Assembly: GCA_963922205.1 (NCBI GenBank)
Contig: CAWUHX010000145.1
Span: 558,001 to 622,000 of the forward strand
Direction of reading: 5' to 3'
Length of the DNA stretch: 64,000 bases
Origin: Romanomermis culicivorax
Lineage: Eukaryota > Nematoda > Enoplea > Mermithida > Mermithidae
Within the stretch, counting starts at the first letter, position 1, and each line of letters opens with the position of its first letter. The position numbers and the translations under genes are program-made. Shown one piece after another: positions 13,201 through 24,500 of the stretch. The notes beneath the pieces are model-generated. The model worked only from the letters and a program-made list of their open reading frames with translations, was not told where the DNA came from and ran no database searches.

Positions 13201-13778
13201 TGGACCCAATAAGCATGCTCGGGTTCGGAATCTGTGGTATGGGACAAGCATCGGAACATCACTTCCACAGATGCAATATTCGTTCTCAAAGATCAACACG
13301 GACTTTGATATGGCCACAGTGTTGGAGGATATGTGGTGCCCTAGCCACTACCGCCTGTCACACGTTCGGGCGCCCTAATCTGGGATCAATGAGCATGACC
13401 GGGTTCGGAACCAAGAAGCTGGGCATATGATGCGGGAATAGCGGACGATCACTGGCGCCTACCCCATCCTTACCCCCGAATGCCGCATTGTACATTGGAC
13501 AACCTCGCACACCCGTCAAAGGCTGCGGGTTACCGCGTAGCCAGTAGGGCGTCGTGCGACCTTGTTGCTCGTGCGGCGGTTGCCGAAATTTTTTGGTCAC
13601 GGAGTTGACGCGTGATTGTCGACCGTTTTTAACTTTCGGGCTGCCAAGTTTGGTGACCGATTGATCGCTAGTGGATGGTGATTCCGGTGGCGGTTGAGCG
13701 TCGTTCATTGCTTCACTCTCAGTGGTGGAGCCGGGGTAGACGATTGTAACGGTTGAAATGGGTTTTGTGGCCAAAAAT
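1300..13778 (-). CDS. CSPP1-like centrosome/spindle-pole coiled-coil protein, four internal exons (partial gene)
   Basis: Four minus-strand exons join with matching phases: 13778-13474, 10159-9922, 4419-3940 and 1925-1300. Each is bounded by AG and GT sites (donors GTAAGG, GTGAGT, GTAAGC, GTACGT) and together they encode about 549 residues. The third exon starts with a proline run and contains [19 protein letters not shown], matching the conserved GGGAPLRD-type block of CSPP1. The fourth begins with a charged coiled coil ([17 protein letters not shown], about 70 residues rich in E, R, K and Q) and then a Ser/Pro-rich tail. The first has a PYWLRGNP motif of unknown role. CSPP1 proteins bind microtubules at centrosomes and cilia; that role is inferred from the family. 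CCDC66 is the main alternative. The start codon and 5' exons were not found between 13.8 and 18.5 kb, and the gene runs off the left edge after a phase-1 donor. Introns carry Harbinger, mariner-like and hAT elements. Confidence 0.65.
2484..2731. mobile_element. Mariner-like MITE, TATAGTCTGTTTT family, copy 1
   Basis: The ends read TATAGTCTGTTTTTCTAG and, inverted, CTATAGTCTGTTTTTATA, flanked by TA. A second near full-length copy lies at 44828-45072 with the same internal order, and two partial ends lie near 22855 and 28717. It is non-coding and about 248 bp, inside an intron of the CSPP1-like gene. Confidence 0.75.
2732..3939. other. Intron of the CSPP1-like gene, nothing recognised
   Basis: AT-rich, with many AAGATCTTATAAG-like words around 3240-3700 but no coherent tandem or inverted structure and no coding signal. 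Confidence 0.4.
4432..4717. mobile_element. Short inverted-repeat element with TTAGGC-like core
   Basis: Positions 4432-4484 and 4665-4717 are inverted copies of about 53 bp; both contain CTGGTGGCCAC and CATCTTATAA. The loop between them holds an imperfect TTAGGC array at about 4534-4602. The left arm begins 11 bp outside the acceptor of the 4419-3940 exon of the CSPP1-like gene, so the element forms the end of that intron. Terminal duplications were not resolved. Confidence 0.65.
4718..5152. other. Intron of the CSPP1-like gene, nothing recognised
   Basis: AT-rich, no exon or repeat structure that I can support. Confidence 0.4.
5153..7262. mobile_element. Inverted-repeat element with CCCGTTACTC-AAG phrase arrays
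   Basis: The left end (5153-5310) repeats a phrase like CCCGTTACTCCAAGCGT with small changes and includes CTCCAAGTAATGCTATAAAT. The right end (about 7209-7262) carries the reverse complement of the same phrases, including CTCCAAGAATGCTATAAAT read inverted. That defines an element of about 2.1 kb with subterminal phrase arrays. A mariner-like MITE (5753-6497) is nested in it. No transposase was seen and the exact ends are approximate. Confidence 0.6.
5753..6497. mobile_element. Mariner-like MITE with about 70-bp terminal inverted repeats at a TA site
   Basis: The left end reads CAGGGTGAGCCAAAAAAGGC and then CTGACTTCCATAACTTT; the inverted right end reads AAGGGTCAGCCAAAAAAAAC and then CTGACTTCCATAGCTTT. 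Similarity continues for about 70 bp. TA dinucleotides flank both ends (5751-5752 and 6498-6499), as expected for Tc1/mariner insertions. The interior has only short open frames with no transposase motif, so it is probably non-autonomous. Confidence 0.8.
7263..8395. other. Intron of the CSPP1-like gene, nothing recognised
   Basis: AT-rich non-coding sequence without a structure that I can support. Confidence 0.4.
8396..8764. mobile_element. Harbinger-type MITE, GGCCCATCTATACTT ends, TAA duplication
   Basis: The left end is GGGCCCATCTATACTTTTTT and the inverted right end AGGCCCATCTATACTTTTTT. TAA stands on both sides (8393-8395 and 8765-8767), the 3-bp TWA duplication typical of PIF/Harbinger. 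An open frame over the left half (8307-8579) has no transposase motif and is taken as chance. Confidence 0.75.
8765..9436. repeat. Intron stretch with scattered TTAGGC/GCCTAA-like words
   Basis: Words such as CTTAGCCT, GCCTAAGC and TAGGCTTAGACT recur at about 8827-8880 and 9296-9436, in both orientations and imperfect. They do not form a regular array. Otherwise nothing is recognised. Confidence 0.4.
9437..9568. mobile_element. 132-bp Harbinger-type MITE, GGCCAACTATACTTCGCCGT ends, TTA duplication
   Basis: The left end reads GAGGCCAACTATACTTCGCC and the inverted right end GGGGCCAACTATACTTCGCC. TTA flanks both sides (9434-9436 and 9569-9571). The interior is almost wholly self-complementary, made of GGCGCCGTACGG-type palindromic words, and is GC-rich in AT-rich surroundings. 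Its ends resemble those of the element at 8396-8764, suggesting a related transposase. Confidence 0.8.
9569..9921. other. Intron of the CSPP1-like gene, nothing recognised
   Basis: No exon or repeat structure seen before the donor of the exon at 10159-9922. Confidence 0.4.
10247..11074 (+). mobile_element. hAT-superfamily element with CCTCA/TGAGG subterminal word and a transposase remnant
   Basis: The left end reads CACAGATTTTTTTCCTCAAT and the inverted right end CAGTGTTGTTTTTCCAGAAA. The flanking 8-mers GTGACCAT (10239-10246) and GGGACCAT (11075-11082) match at seven of eight positions, an hAT-type duplication. Subterminal stretches use the word CCTCA...TGAGG, which recurs in elements near 48.5 and 50.1 kb. 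Inside lies a broken transposase reading frame (see 10435-10840), which ties the word-carrying short elements to hAT. It is in an intron of the CSPP1-like gene. Confidence 0.8.
10435..10840 (+). pseudogene. hAT-like transposase, N-terminal remnant with a zinc-finger half
   Basis: One frame starts [19 protein letters not shown], runs through an acidic, low-complexity stretch with two stop codons, and reaches [18 protein letters not shown] followed by KCRICEQNK and a stop. A basic N-terminus with an FF motif, an acidic linker and a W-x-L/V...C-x2-C stretch is the layout of TTF/BED-type fingers at the start of hAT transposases. The catalytic core is absent. Only the C-x2-C half of a zinc site is visible, so the finger type is uncertain. 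Confidence 0.6.
11083..12841. other. Intron of the CSPP1-like gene, no gene seen
   Basis: AT-rich non-coding sequence. AAAACCGGCCCATAG near 12589 resembles the end of the Harbinger family seen at 322-1016 and may be a solitary end. Nothing else is supported. Confidence 0.4.
12842..12914 (+). tRNA. tRNA-like sequence, apparent anticodon GGT; probably the head of a SINE
   Basis: A full cloverleaf can be drawn: acceptor GCTCGGT/ACCGAGC, D arm GCTC/GAGC, anticodon stem TGCGG/CCGCA with loop ACGGTAG, and T arm CTGGG/CCCAG with loop TTCAAGT. The A box (TGGCTCAGTTGG) and B box (GGTTCAAGTCC) of RNA polymerase III are intact. However, position 33 is C instead of the near-universal T, and GGT is not a usual eukaryotic threonine anticodon. 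With the A-rich tail downstream, a SINE head is more likely than a working tRNA gene. Confidence 0.5.
12842..13025 (+). repeat. Candidate tRNA-derived SINE
   Basis: The tRNA-like head with intact A and B boxes is followed by a unique body of about 90 bp (GAGGCCCCGAGTAGCGGGAA onward) and ends in ACTTAATAAAAACTCAACAA, an A-rich tail. No second copy is in the window and no clear target duplication was found, so the family is inferred from architecture only. Confidence 0.5.
13030..13473. other. Higher-GC intron segment with an internal near-repeat
   Basis: Two stretches resemble each other: AAGCATGCTCGGGTTCGGAA near 13211 and GAGCATGACCGGGTTCGGAA near 13388, 17 of 20 identical. Long open frames cross the segment on both strands, but no protein family is recognised and the CSPP1-like exon ends cleanly at 13474. 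It may be an old duplication next to the exon or an unrecognised repeat. Confidence 0.35.
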
Positions 13779-16700
13779 CTAAACTAACGACTGATAATGT
13801 ACAACCAAGTAACAGAGTACTTTGAAAATCAACAAGCCTAAACATAGTAACACAATCAGCCATATTCAGGTTTAACTTTCCAAATCTCTTATATACTATA
13901 TCCTTCAAAGTTTTGTGATGCCAACCTACGGAAAGCTACTACTTTTTGGTGTTAATTTGAACATTATCAACTCAGAAACACAGGTTTTAGTACGGTGATA
14001 TTGAATCTATTCACATTCTTTTTCTGCAACTGTAGTTTTGTCAAACTTCGAATACATTCCTAAATTTCATTTTCTGCTTCGTCGGATCATCTCAATGTTA
14101 TCCTGAATGAAATTTCTAGTCAATTTCGGCAAAGAAATCAAAAGACAAGACATCAAGCCTGTTCAGGTTACTGCATTTCAAGCACCATGTTTTAAAACAC
14201 AGATGGAATATATTTGTAAAAAGTTCATCTTGATGATAAAAATGACGATCACAAATTTCCAGTAGCATACTATTTGGGGAAAAACGCATGAAATACTTGT
14301 GTTTCAGAGTTATCGATATGATTTATGCTAGAAGTTTCAATTACAACGCGTTATCCTTCGGTGAGAAACGTTCGAAAAGCAAAACATGTACCAAACACTA
14401 TGTCTTACAATTTGAAGACAAGCGTCATTGTGTCAGCATCAAATCTTGATATCCAAGTCTGGTGCAGTTTACAAGATTCCAAGTGAAATGAGGTAATGCC
14501 AGATAGAACATAACTGATTTTATAGAATTTGATTAATTGGATTTTTCATCATCATTAAGAAAAATTTCGAGTTTTAAGGTTTGACCAAACTTTAGTCACC
14601 CACAACGCTTCCAAAAATGGAGATACGCCATTTTAAATCATATTTTTAAATAGAACTCAAAAGGATTTACTGATTGACATCCAATTTGTTGCTTTTGGAA
14701 GAAAAACTCCCCGTTCGCCTTGGAAAAAACACTTCCTGGATGAGACCAGAACTCTCAACGCCGATGTACTTCTGAGGCACACACACATGTCTAGTCGTGG
14801 TCATACGTTGGTCGAGAAACAACAGAAATAGTAAAATTTTGGAAGCGTCATTGGGTTTTGCCAAATTGATTAACACAATAGACATTCAGTACTGCCTAAT
14901 AACACTACACAAAGGTAGATTTTGGCGACGTGCTATTTAGCACATCCACATTCTAGAAACGTAAATCAACCTCTGAGTACCAATAGCTCATTGATTCAAG
15001 ACAGGTACAGTAAACACCTACCGTGCGCAATCCAAATTGCCATACATAATTCATAGTTAATAGCACTGGTATGTAGAATTTCCAATCTACTTTTCCTACA
15101 AAACCTACTCATTATTGCTTCCATTAACGACTAAATTATTTTTCCGAGGCGTCGATATCGGAGACGATTTGGTTCTATAAATAGCACAGTTTCCACTAAC
15201 ATGTCCGTTACGTAAATCGTTATCGTAGAATTTGAAAGACGATTGTATGCTGCTATTGTATGAGTAGGTTCTTACCATGACGGATCAAATTCTAGAAAAA
15301 TCGGAGTGTACATCCTCAGGTTCCCAAGAATGCTGCTTTTTACAGTAACAACAATTTTTCCCATGGTGTACGAATAAAAAAGAAACAAAAATTTGTAAAT
15401 CTTCTTGAATCTGATCCCAACATCAGATCAGAAACTGTAAAAAAAATTTGAAAAACAGGATCTTTCTACAAAATTTTCACACACATACTTTAACTGACAT
15501 ATAAACATAATTGCTTGTATGGCGAAGCTAGAAGCATAATCAAAAACACGCTACATTAGCTGTAGCTTCAAAATAACAGCAATGCAAATGTTGTTCTTTC
15601 AACAGGGAGGTATATAAGGCTATACTTTCAATTATGTAACTCTCAGCATAGTATTTTGTGATACCTTTTTTTCAACTTTATATACAAAACGTGCATAATT
15701 TCGCCGGATCACTGAACGGGTACTGTACTTCTAAAATATTATGCAGCGGCAGACACTCTGCCCCTCTCTATCTCCCAAGGTTGATCGATCCTGAGGAAAA
15801 ACGTCGACACCGTTGCTAAGTTGTTTTTCTCATGTGCACCCTCTCTTCGGTTGATCAGACTCATGATGAGAAGTATAGTTGAAGAATGTCGTTGAAAAAA
15901 ATCGATGTGCTGTGTCTCACGGAAGAATCTAGAAAAAATCGTAGAAGGTACAGTTGTGGCAGCCTGAAGCAGGAATTTTGAAATTATTACCTTTTGATGC
16001 TTTAGAATATGCGAAGGAATGACCAGTCTGCTCATTAGTGGCATTTATTCTCTGAAGTTTTTATATTCAGTGGTTTGTCTGTTTAATTTTCGAGATGAAA
16101 TTGACTGCAATATTTTTGTATTCCGCAAACAATCCCTGTGCAGAAAAAAGTCAAATGAATTTTCAGTTTTAGACTGCTAGTGTCATTTTTGTGTCCCAAA
16201 AAAATATTACCTTCGTAAGGAGCATAATGCACCTAATCTGTTAAAGTTGAAGATCATTCAGTGAAATTAAAAAACGTGACTTCGGCGATGGTCGTGAAAC
16301 TGATAGGAGCAGCATATGCTCTCAGCAGAGGCGAATAGTCTTTCACAAATGAGTTACATGGACAAGAAAAAGAAGACGAAAGAAAAAACGGAAGAAGACA
16401 AAGTATCAGACTTTGCAATGAAGAGAAGACATGATAGCAGAAATGGTTCAATTTTGATTACAGAAATTTCTGCAAAACTCATGAAGATTTCAATTTGTAA
16501 AAACGTGGAGAGCTGAATCAGAGTTGAACCGTTACGAACTTGAAAAAGTTTAATGTTTGGGGCGAAGAAAGATGAGAAACCAAAAATTTAAACTCAATGA
16601 AAAGACTTTCGAGTTTGCTGTAGAAAAGTGCTCATGAGCATATCAAACAATGCTCATTTTAAAATATTAGTCACTGCTTCATACACAATCGAATAATCCA

Positions 16701-17189
16701 AAAATGAAAGTTAACTGGAAGTCAAGGTAGCATGGATAATCTGAAGCAAAAACATAGACAAGAGTAATTATGTAAAATGCTTGAAAAGTAAGATGGAATA
16801 AGCAACCAAAATCATGTGAGAAAAAAAACACTAGGTTTACAAAATTAAAGGCCTGTAGTACCTCAACCTCAAGCTATTTCTAGTTTTGTTTGTGTTTATC
16901 AACTATTTACTATTATTTCTCAACTTAGAATTTCGTGCCTGTACTTAAATTACACGATCAGCTGAATTTTGACTTTTTCAGATTTTCAACGAAATTTAAA
17001 CGCCCGTAGATCTGTCAAGAACATAAGCAGAATATTTTCATATTTTAGTCCTCTTCATAAGCCGACTTTCATAAAATGCTTGTTAATTGAAAATGACAGG
17101 AGATATAAGTACTGCCCGGAAAAGTGTTCATGCAAAGTCATTATTGCAGAATTATTTACTCAATAAATTACAAAAACAATCATTTAGTT
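13779..17189. other. Probable 5' part of the CSPP1-like gene; exons not identified
   Basis: The first visible exon needs an upstream exon ending in phase 2, which must lie here or further upstream. A GC-richer minus-strand stretch near 15183-15120 (TKSSPISTPRKNNLVVNG) follows an acceptor-like TTTATAG, but its phase does not fit the next exon. No exon is therefore annotated. Confidence 0.35.
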
Positions 17190-17204
17190 AGTGGGCCCGC
17201 AGAT

Positions 17205-18245
17205 GTGTCCCCAGTACAGCGAAACACACAACATCGAAACTCAAAATAGCGAGACTCAAAACAGCAGAGTCTCAAAACAGCGAAGTCTCAATACTGCAAT
17301 TCTCAAAAAAAGCGAAGTCCCAAAACAGCAATTCTCGAAAGAGCGAATCTCAATACAGCGAAAAGTAAAAAGTTCTACTCATTAGAGTAAACGCACACAT
17401 CATTTTTATAATAAATATGCAAATTAGGTATACTGAAATGATTTTTGCTAGTTGAGATTATTTTTAGTTGCATTTAGCCATCTAAGTTTCACATGCTTTT
17501 GTGCTGCAATTGCAGTAGGTTGCAGTTGCAGTCATAAAAAGTTGCAGTTGCGGTCATAAAAACATTTTTTAAAAAACAATTGAAAGAAACAAAAAAATTA
17601 TCAGGAGGATTTCTGATTAAAATTGTTTTGTATGAAGTTTGATTGCAAACAAAATTAAATTAATGAAATGAATAAAACAAAATGAAATAAGCAAATAAAA
17701 CGAAATGAATAAAATAATCAAGCTGTTAAGGCAGAACAAAAAACAAATAATAAAGAAACGAAAAGTAAAATAATGTAATAAAAAGTAGGGAGAAAATAAA
17801 ACATGAGTAGACAACCTGAAAAAATTGAACAAAAAAACAAAACAAAAAATGGCTTGAAATAGAAAGAATACAAAAGGGAATAAATCAATAAAGCAAAAAA
17901 ACAATATTAATAATAAACAAACCAGAATAAAAAGCTGTAATGTCGTGAAATCACATGCTATAGAGCCATAATGTCAGAAATCTGACGATTGATGTCAAAA
18001 TGTGTGACAACCAGCATCCACCAGATCGAAACGGAGGACCAATTAGGCCATGCACCAAAACGTCTACCCCCACCCCCCCAAATCACCATTTTTAATTCTA
18101 AAGACAATTTATTTTGAAAATTCACCATTTTGAGAATATGTTCTGAGACATCGCTGTTTTGAGACATCGCTGTTTCGAGAATCGTTACATTGAGTCTCAC
18201 TATTTTGAGTTTCACTGTTGTGTGTTGTGATGAATAGGGGTGAAA
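17205..18245. mobile_element. Inverted-repeat element with AAACAGCGAAGTCTC phrase arrays
   Basis: At 17219-17350 a phrase like CAAAACAGCGAAGTCTC recurs about nine times with changes. At 18135-18225 the same phrases occur in reverse complement, including CACACAAC and AAACTCAAAATAG(C/T)GAGACTC. The pair bounds about 1 kb of AT-rich DNA with no transposase. It has the same layout as the elements at 5153-7262 and 25916-26484 but a different phrase. Ends are approximate. Confidence 0.55.
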
Positions 18246-18310
18246 CCGACAAATTTCCGGTCCTACGCGACTCTTGACATTCAGCACGGCAAAAATTTAC
18301 AAGCAAACGC

Positions 18311-18574
18311 ATGCAATTATCACTTCGCTTAAGGACAGCGAAAGCTTGGGGAAGTCAACTTGAACTTTGAATACTCCTAAGTTTGCCAACATTTCGAATC
18401 CTGTTTTTGGTTAGAGCTCAAATAGATCTAATGATTGATACCCAATTCACTGCTTTTCGGAACATAATAATGCCCACTCAAAATGAAAATTCACAATCTT
18501 TATCGAAACCATCCCAAAAGCCTTTAGCTCCCCACACACGAAGGAAGATCACAAGATTCAAGTAAATTTTAATT
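18311..18574. other. Downstream flank of the 5'-nucleotidase gene
   Basis: Expected to hold the 3' untranslated region of the minus-strand gene. No AATAAA is seen on the minus strand in this interval. Confidence 0.35.
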
Positions 18575-21500
18575 TCACAAATGTTCCACGCAATCTAAGC
18601 TGTTCATCAAAATCCTATTCTGAACTGTCATTCTGATCGGCTTAATTTTCTCCATATATTCCAACGCCACGTCGATATCCAAATCGTCGCCCAAATTGTT
18701 CATCAACAATTTTTCGTCGTTCAAAAAACCATAACCGTCTCCTCCGGTGGCCATAAACGTCGTCATCGCGACCAAATATGTACCATCGATTTTCGCTTCT
18801 TCATTTTCTACAATAAATGTCCCGTTTCTCCGACAATTGAAAATACAAGGTACGATCAAGGAGGAAATATTGTGCAAATGATACGAGAAACTGTTATTGT
18901 CTTTGTCACGTCGTTCGCAATCCAAATCGTAGACGATTCGGGCGCCGCTCGAAACTTGTAAAAATTTGCCGTGTCTTGATAGCGTGGAAAATTTTTCGAT
19001 CGATCTTTCGAACATACGGTACAATAAAGATCCGTTCAAACGTAAAACTGTAATTTTATTAGAAAATGGTAAAACGCTGTATAAATTGGACAACGTGATG
19101 TTAGAACCGGCTTTGGCCGAAAATTGTCGAATTCCGCCGCTATTCAAAACTGCAAGACCGAAAATTGGTTCGGTCGGATTAGGTCTGAAAAGAACAAAAT
19201 CGAGCTTATAGATCGGTTTATAAAATTTTTCACTCGATTTACAGTGGATCGTCTGCATCACACGACCAATTTCTCAACACCAAAGAATTTAGAAAATTTC
19301 CCAGTAGTGTAAGCAAGGACTGCAACACTGTCTTTATTGCAGTAATTTTATCACAATTATTTTAAATAAAATCTTGAATGATCATAAACACGAACATAGC
19401 TGGACAGAAACTCCTTTGCTGACAGCCCCGCATCATGAGGTCAATGCCAAAATTTGCAGTATTCTTTCGTTCGAACGCACTTTCTATCGCAAGTTTTTTT
19501 CTATAGCTCATTTAATTTGAAATGATCGACGCAGCGAAAACCAAAAAAAAGTAAATTCAATTTGACACGTTAGTAGAAAACTTCATACAGTAGAAAAAAC
19601 ACTAATTTTTCCGTGATAGGGAAAGTCAATATCATTGAAAGACATCATGCTCATTCACTGTTGATTTGTGCCGATAACTCGAGAAATTTTGACCGCTCAA
19701 TCAGGTTGAAGGAAATTTCGTTCATTTTTCGGTATGTGCACTAGAAAAATCTAAGCATAAATATATGACTTTTAACCCTAGAAACTTACAAGTCAACACT
19801 CAAAACTTCACAAGTTTGCACAGATTTTCCATAGTTATGAACCGATTACTGACCAGGTGCAGCTCAAAATCAGCAGTGCAGGAAGGGCCGAAAGCACAAT
19901 TGCTAATCATTGAACTCGGAATAGTCTACAAGGTATGTTTCACACAACTATTTATCGATTCGCTAAGCAGTAATGAAATAATCGATGATCCATATCAAAT
20001 AGAAAAATTAATGTTTAGTCATTCATGTAGTTTGTACTGTAGCATAAACGGTAATCAAAGATTTTGTTTGTTAAGAGTCACTTTCTGTGAGAATCCTCGC
20101 GAGGTCGGATAATCTAAAAAACAGTTGTCGCCCTGACTTTTGCACATGTTGTCCAGTTTTTGACACGGATTATCACGATAACAATCATTTTATACAAGAA
20201 ATCGTCTTTACAGAGTTATGGGCATGCAAGATTGCGAAAATTTGCATAAAACTGCAAAAATGATTTAGGTTGCATTTTCACGTACCATCCCGTCAGCTTG
20301 CGTTATATTTTGTTCGGTTTTCGAAATGAAAGAGCAGATGTTACGCTACAACTTTGTGTCATATTCAATGCAAAAAATTATCTGTTAATTTTTATGAGCA
20401 AAAGGACGCAGAAATTCTAAAATTTATCAATCAAAACTTCACACATGTTGGCTTACAGTAACCAATCGGGCCAAACTCCAAATTTTGTCAGAGCTGTAGT
20501 GCTTCAAAGTATACGACCTCATTATGCATAACATTGCAATTTTGGTCAGAATCAATATTGGTACAAACATACATCCATATAGGGGGGTCTGGCCCCAAGC
20601 AGACTTTGATTAATCCTCAGCAGATTCTTGCTGACCTCCGGCAGATTTGACCACTCAGCATTGATAAGGAAGATGATGAAGGAAAATGAGAAAAAATGGA
20701 AAGATGTCATAAAAATGACAATGATAACGATTTTTCTTAACAGAGCATACTTGATATCAAGGAAGCGTAAAAACTTAATAAAATTGCTGACCAAGCGGAT
20801 GCTTTCACACTTTGTTATCAAAAAACAAAAAAATTTCCATCCTATCTCGTGTCCTGACTGACCCCCAGCATCAGAAATTACTTTTGGAAAATTAATTAAA
20901 TTATAAACTGTGTGCGACAGAAGCAAAATAATTATATGCAAAAACATCTTGAAAAATCTGAGTCCACGTGTCACAGGGTCAAGACTACAAAAAATCGTCG
21001 GTGTTTCCAAGAAAATCATTTGAAACATTGTAATTAAATAGAACTTTTTTCGAAATTGCTTAACGTTTTTAAGGTTAACCCCCTGGGATGATTCTTACAG
21101 ACATTGATTCCTAAGCAGTAAAATGAGCATGACATTGGAATAATTTTTTGCTGGTATAAGATTTAAACATTATGCATTATGGGAGATGGAGTCATATTTT
21201 CCTTTCCAAGAATACAAATGATTTCAGTGAAAGTAATGCCAAAGTTCTGCCATTGATACTGATCGCATGCAAAATTTCATGTTGCAAACTTCAGTTTCAT
21301 GCCTACAATAATTTTCATCTGAGTTTTCGTCTGATTTCTCAGTAGAATTTTTTTCACACAACAGTTGGTGTATGTTGCAGGACAGAAAATGATTTGAAAA
21401 TCGATACATTCAGAGTTAGACTGCCAACAGTGGAGACTTGTCTACCATTTTGACAGTCAAGCGAATAATATGTAACGAATTAGATCGGTTACTTTGTATG

Positions 21501-24500
21501 CTCATTCTTTTTCAAAAATTCACAATAGAATCATTCTCGACCTGCATTTTCTTTGGCTGGTAGTTATTCATATTAATTTCTTGTAAAAAAGTTTTCTGTT
21601 TATTCTCACTCAGAAGTATTGAATACCATAAGATTCACATGGTATGCTAATTTAGGTTTCCATATTTTCAACAAGATGGTGAATACCGTTTAGAAAGATA
21701 AGCACGTTAAGTGATTTTTTCGGGCAATGATAAGCTCTAAACCCGATGGTGAATACGGCCCTGGGTAATCTTACCGAATGTTAGAAGAATGGCGATGCCT
21801 GAGCTTCCTCTTCATATAATGGAACAAAGAATCGGTAAGGATGTCTCCAATGAGACACTCCCCTGTTCGACAGACGTCGTGCATATTTCCCAGTGGTACC
21901 ATTGTCCTGGCGATAATTTGCTGCTCGGCGAAAGTGATGTTTTGGGCGAAATGATCCAAAATTCTGTGGGAAAGGCGAAGATAGAGAAGCAATTGCGGAA
22001 ATCAGTCGGTAAAAAATCTAACAGCGTTTATGTCGGAAATCCACTCAAGCAACCAGAATACAATCAAGATTTAAACAAAATTTTTGCACATTTCGCCCCA
22101 CAAAATTCTGCTAGTTTTTACCTTAAAATTTCTACATCTTCTTCAAAACCCGTATCAATCAATATTGGATTTCCGGTCCAACGTTTCAAATAACCTTTTC
22201 GGTCGAATTTGACATTTAATAGACCCAAATATTTGCCGTTGGCGTAAGCCTGAACGACCAAACACTTGGAAGTATCGTTGCGTTCGACAACTATGGGATA
22301 CGGACCCTCGGGTTCGTCTACGGGGTCCGGCGGTGTTCCTTCGTACAAGAAAGTATGAGTGTGACCTCCAACTATGATATCGATGTCAGGCAAAAGTCTG
22401 AAACATATTTCGTAGCATATTTCCGCAACGGCCAATCGTCTTAACAGTTTATTTTCACACAATGCTAAGTTCCAATGTGAATCACGATGGGTATAAAACT
22501 GATTCTGCATAAATTGGCAGTATAAAGTTCCCCAATTTTAGTGTGCTAAATTTTCTTTTTGGTTGAGTTTGAGTGAGCCAAACTTCGTTGTATGAAAAAA
22601 TTTACTTTGCTTATAACTTTGCTATTGTCAGCACGGCAGTCAGACTTTATTCTAATTTACAAATTGCTCAATCGCAGACTATTTCTCTTTCTGGTCTGGC
22701 AAGTGAATTTATACGAGACAGGAAGCAATCAGTACCAGAACAACTTCCTGCCTAAGCATGCACGTCACAAATTTTAACATATGATGAGTGTGGATCAACT
22801 TGAACATCTGCTGACATTGCGAACAACTGCCTAGTTTATAGTCTTAGCTTCTCCTATAGTCTGTTTTGTTATAAAATGCTTTTAAATTGAAAAGTGACAA
22901 AAAATAATTACATGCTCTCACAGTAGTTCACCCGAATCTTCTACGGCAAGACTTTTTAGTCAAAAAATAATCAGGATTAATCAAATAGTTTTTCAGCCCT
23001 ATGCGAGACATGGTTCCGTAGAAATTTGTAAAAGTATGAAATAACAATTAATTTCCAATCAAGAACTTGAAGGAAGGCAGACTGTAGTTTGGCAATATCA
23101 ATGGACCCAGGATAATCTACGCATTTAGACATGAAAAACTATATGGAATATCAGTTGAATCTGGCTCATGAACATTGATGACATGGAGCTGACAGAAAGA
23201 GTTTTCTAGAAATTAAAACCCTATGAAAACGCAGGACGGTCAGAGAGCACGGTGTCTACAAATTTTTTCGCTTATTTTTGAAATTCTGACTATGATAAGA
23301 TATTCTGAAATCAAGTGCTGGAAAATACTTTTTGTAGGAAATTTAGACTACACCCTTGAAGATATCCAATAAGCATCATGGATTTGAATATTCAAAAGGA
23401 AAATGTCCCATTGAATATAGAGTAATCCACATAAGCCACAAGCTAGAGTGTTCGGATTTTGCTCACCAGACTTTCTACTCTATAGTTTTTATCTTGAGAT
23501 TTCATACCTCTAGCCACAGTATAGAATTACCAATATTAATCAGTAATCCACTGCTTTTTTCGATACAGATTCTTACTTTATTCATTCCAAAATTAAGTGA
23601 TTAGCTGTATTGCGTTATTACAATGCAACCATACTATAAAACAGTTTAATGAAAATTGAAGGGATTGAACAGTGATCGTCTGGTTCCTGATTTGCAACGT
23701 TCAATTTTTATAATCATGAACAGACGAAATGTGCAAATGAAAAACTGAAATTTCCTAAATGTTTTTTGTATTTCTTTGATGCAGAACGATCCGAGCTTAG
23801 TTTCGAAGCAAATTGAAACCATATTTTCCTAGATAAGGATCTCATTAAGCTTTCGGAAGTGGGCTCTTCATTAATTTTCTGCTGAATTGTTTGATTTCTT
23901 CTGGAATTTAAAAAAAGAACTCATGAAAACCACAAAAATGAGTGGTTTTGCCAAGCAATACCAACCATTGTGTGATTTTGAGAAAATGAGTGGAGTTCTG
24001 ACGCACAAGAATAGAGTAATTATTCTATGTAATGCAAAAAAGTGGAAATACAGATTTCAAATCTGCTATGTTTACTGCAAGGTAACACTTTTCAAGTAGG
24101 CCGATTTTTGGATCATCCTGCATCTTATATCACGGAAATTTATTTATTAGCAAAATGGGTATCATTTGATAGATCTGGGTGAAATTCATCAAAGAATATG
24201 ACTTAAAATAGCGTACTTTTAGTTTTGACGGAGTTATGAGTATATAAGTTTGACTAAAATTTGGTTGACCTCCCTCAGATTTTCCTCCTTGTTGATGCGT
24301 GACAGTCACTAACTTGCACATTTCCACATCTCGTTGAATACCAGAATGTGACAAAATTATAAATTTGTCAACATCGTGTTCCTTTTTTAGTTTTTCGATC
24401 AACGAATTTAGCGAGTCAATTTCGTCCATAAACTTCACTCGTCGGCTAGGTCTTGAAATTTCCGTCGTTTCCGATGCAGTAGTGCCCAAGAAACCGATCG

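Noticed and set aside
13035..13430. 131-codon plus-strand open frame with [10 protein letters not shown]...
   Set aside because: No recognisable family; it overlaps an intron segment with a near-repeat and lacks splice partners on the plus strand.
14667..16044. Minus-strand open frames as missing 5' exons of the CSPP1-like gene
   Set aside because: None has an acceptor and a phase-2 donor that would fit the exon starting at 13778, and composition is not exon-like.
17219..17350. Regularly spaced phrase repeats resembling a CRISPR-like array
   Set aside because: Unit and spacing vary, the phrases return in inverted order at 18135-18225, and the host is eukaryotic; a foldback element explains it better.
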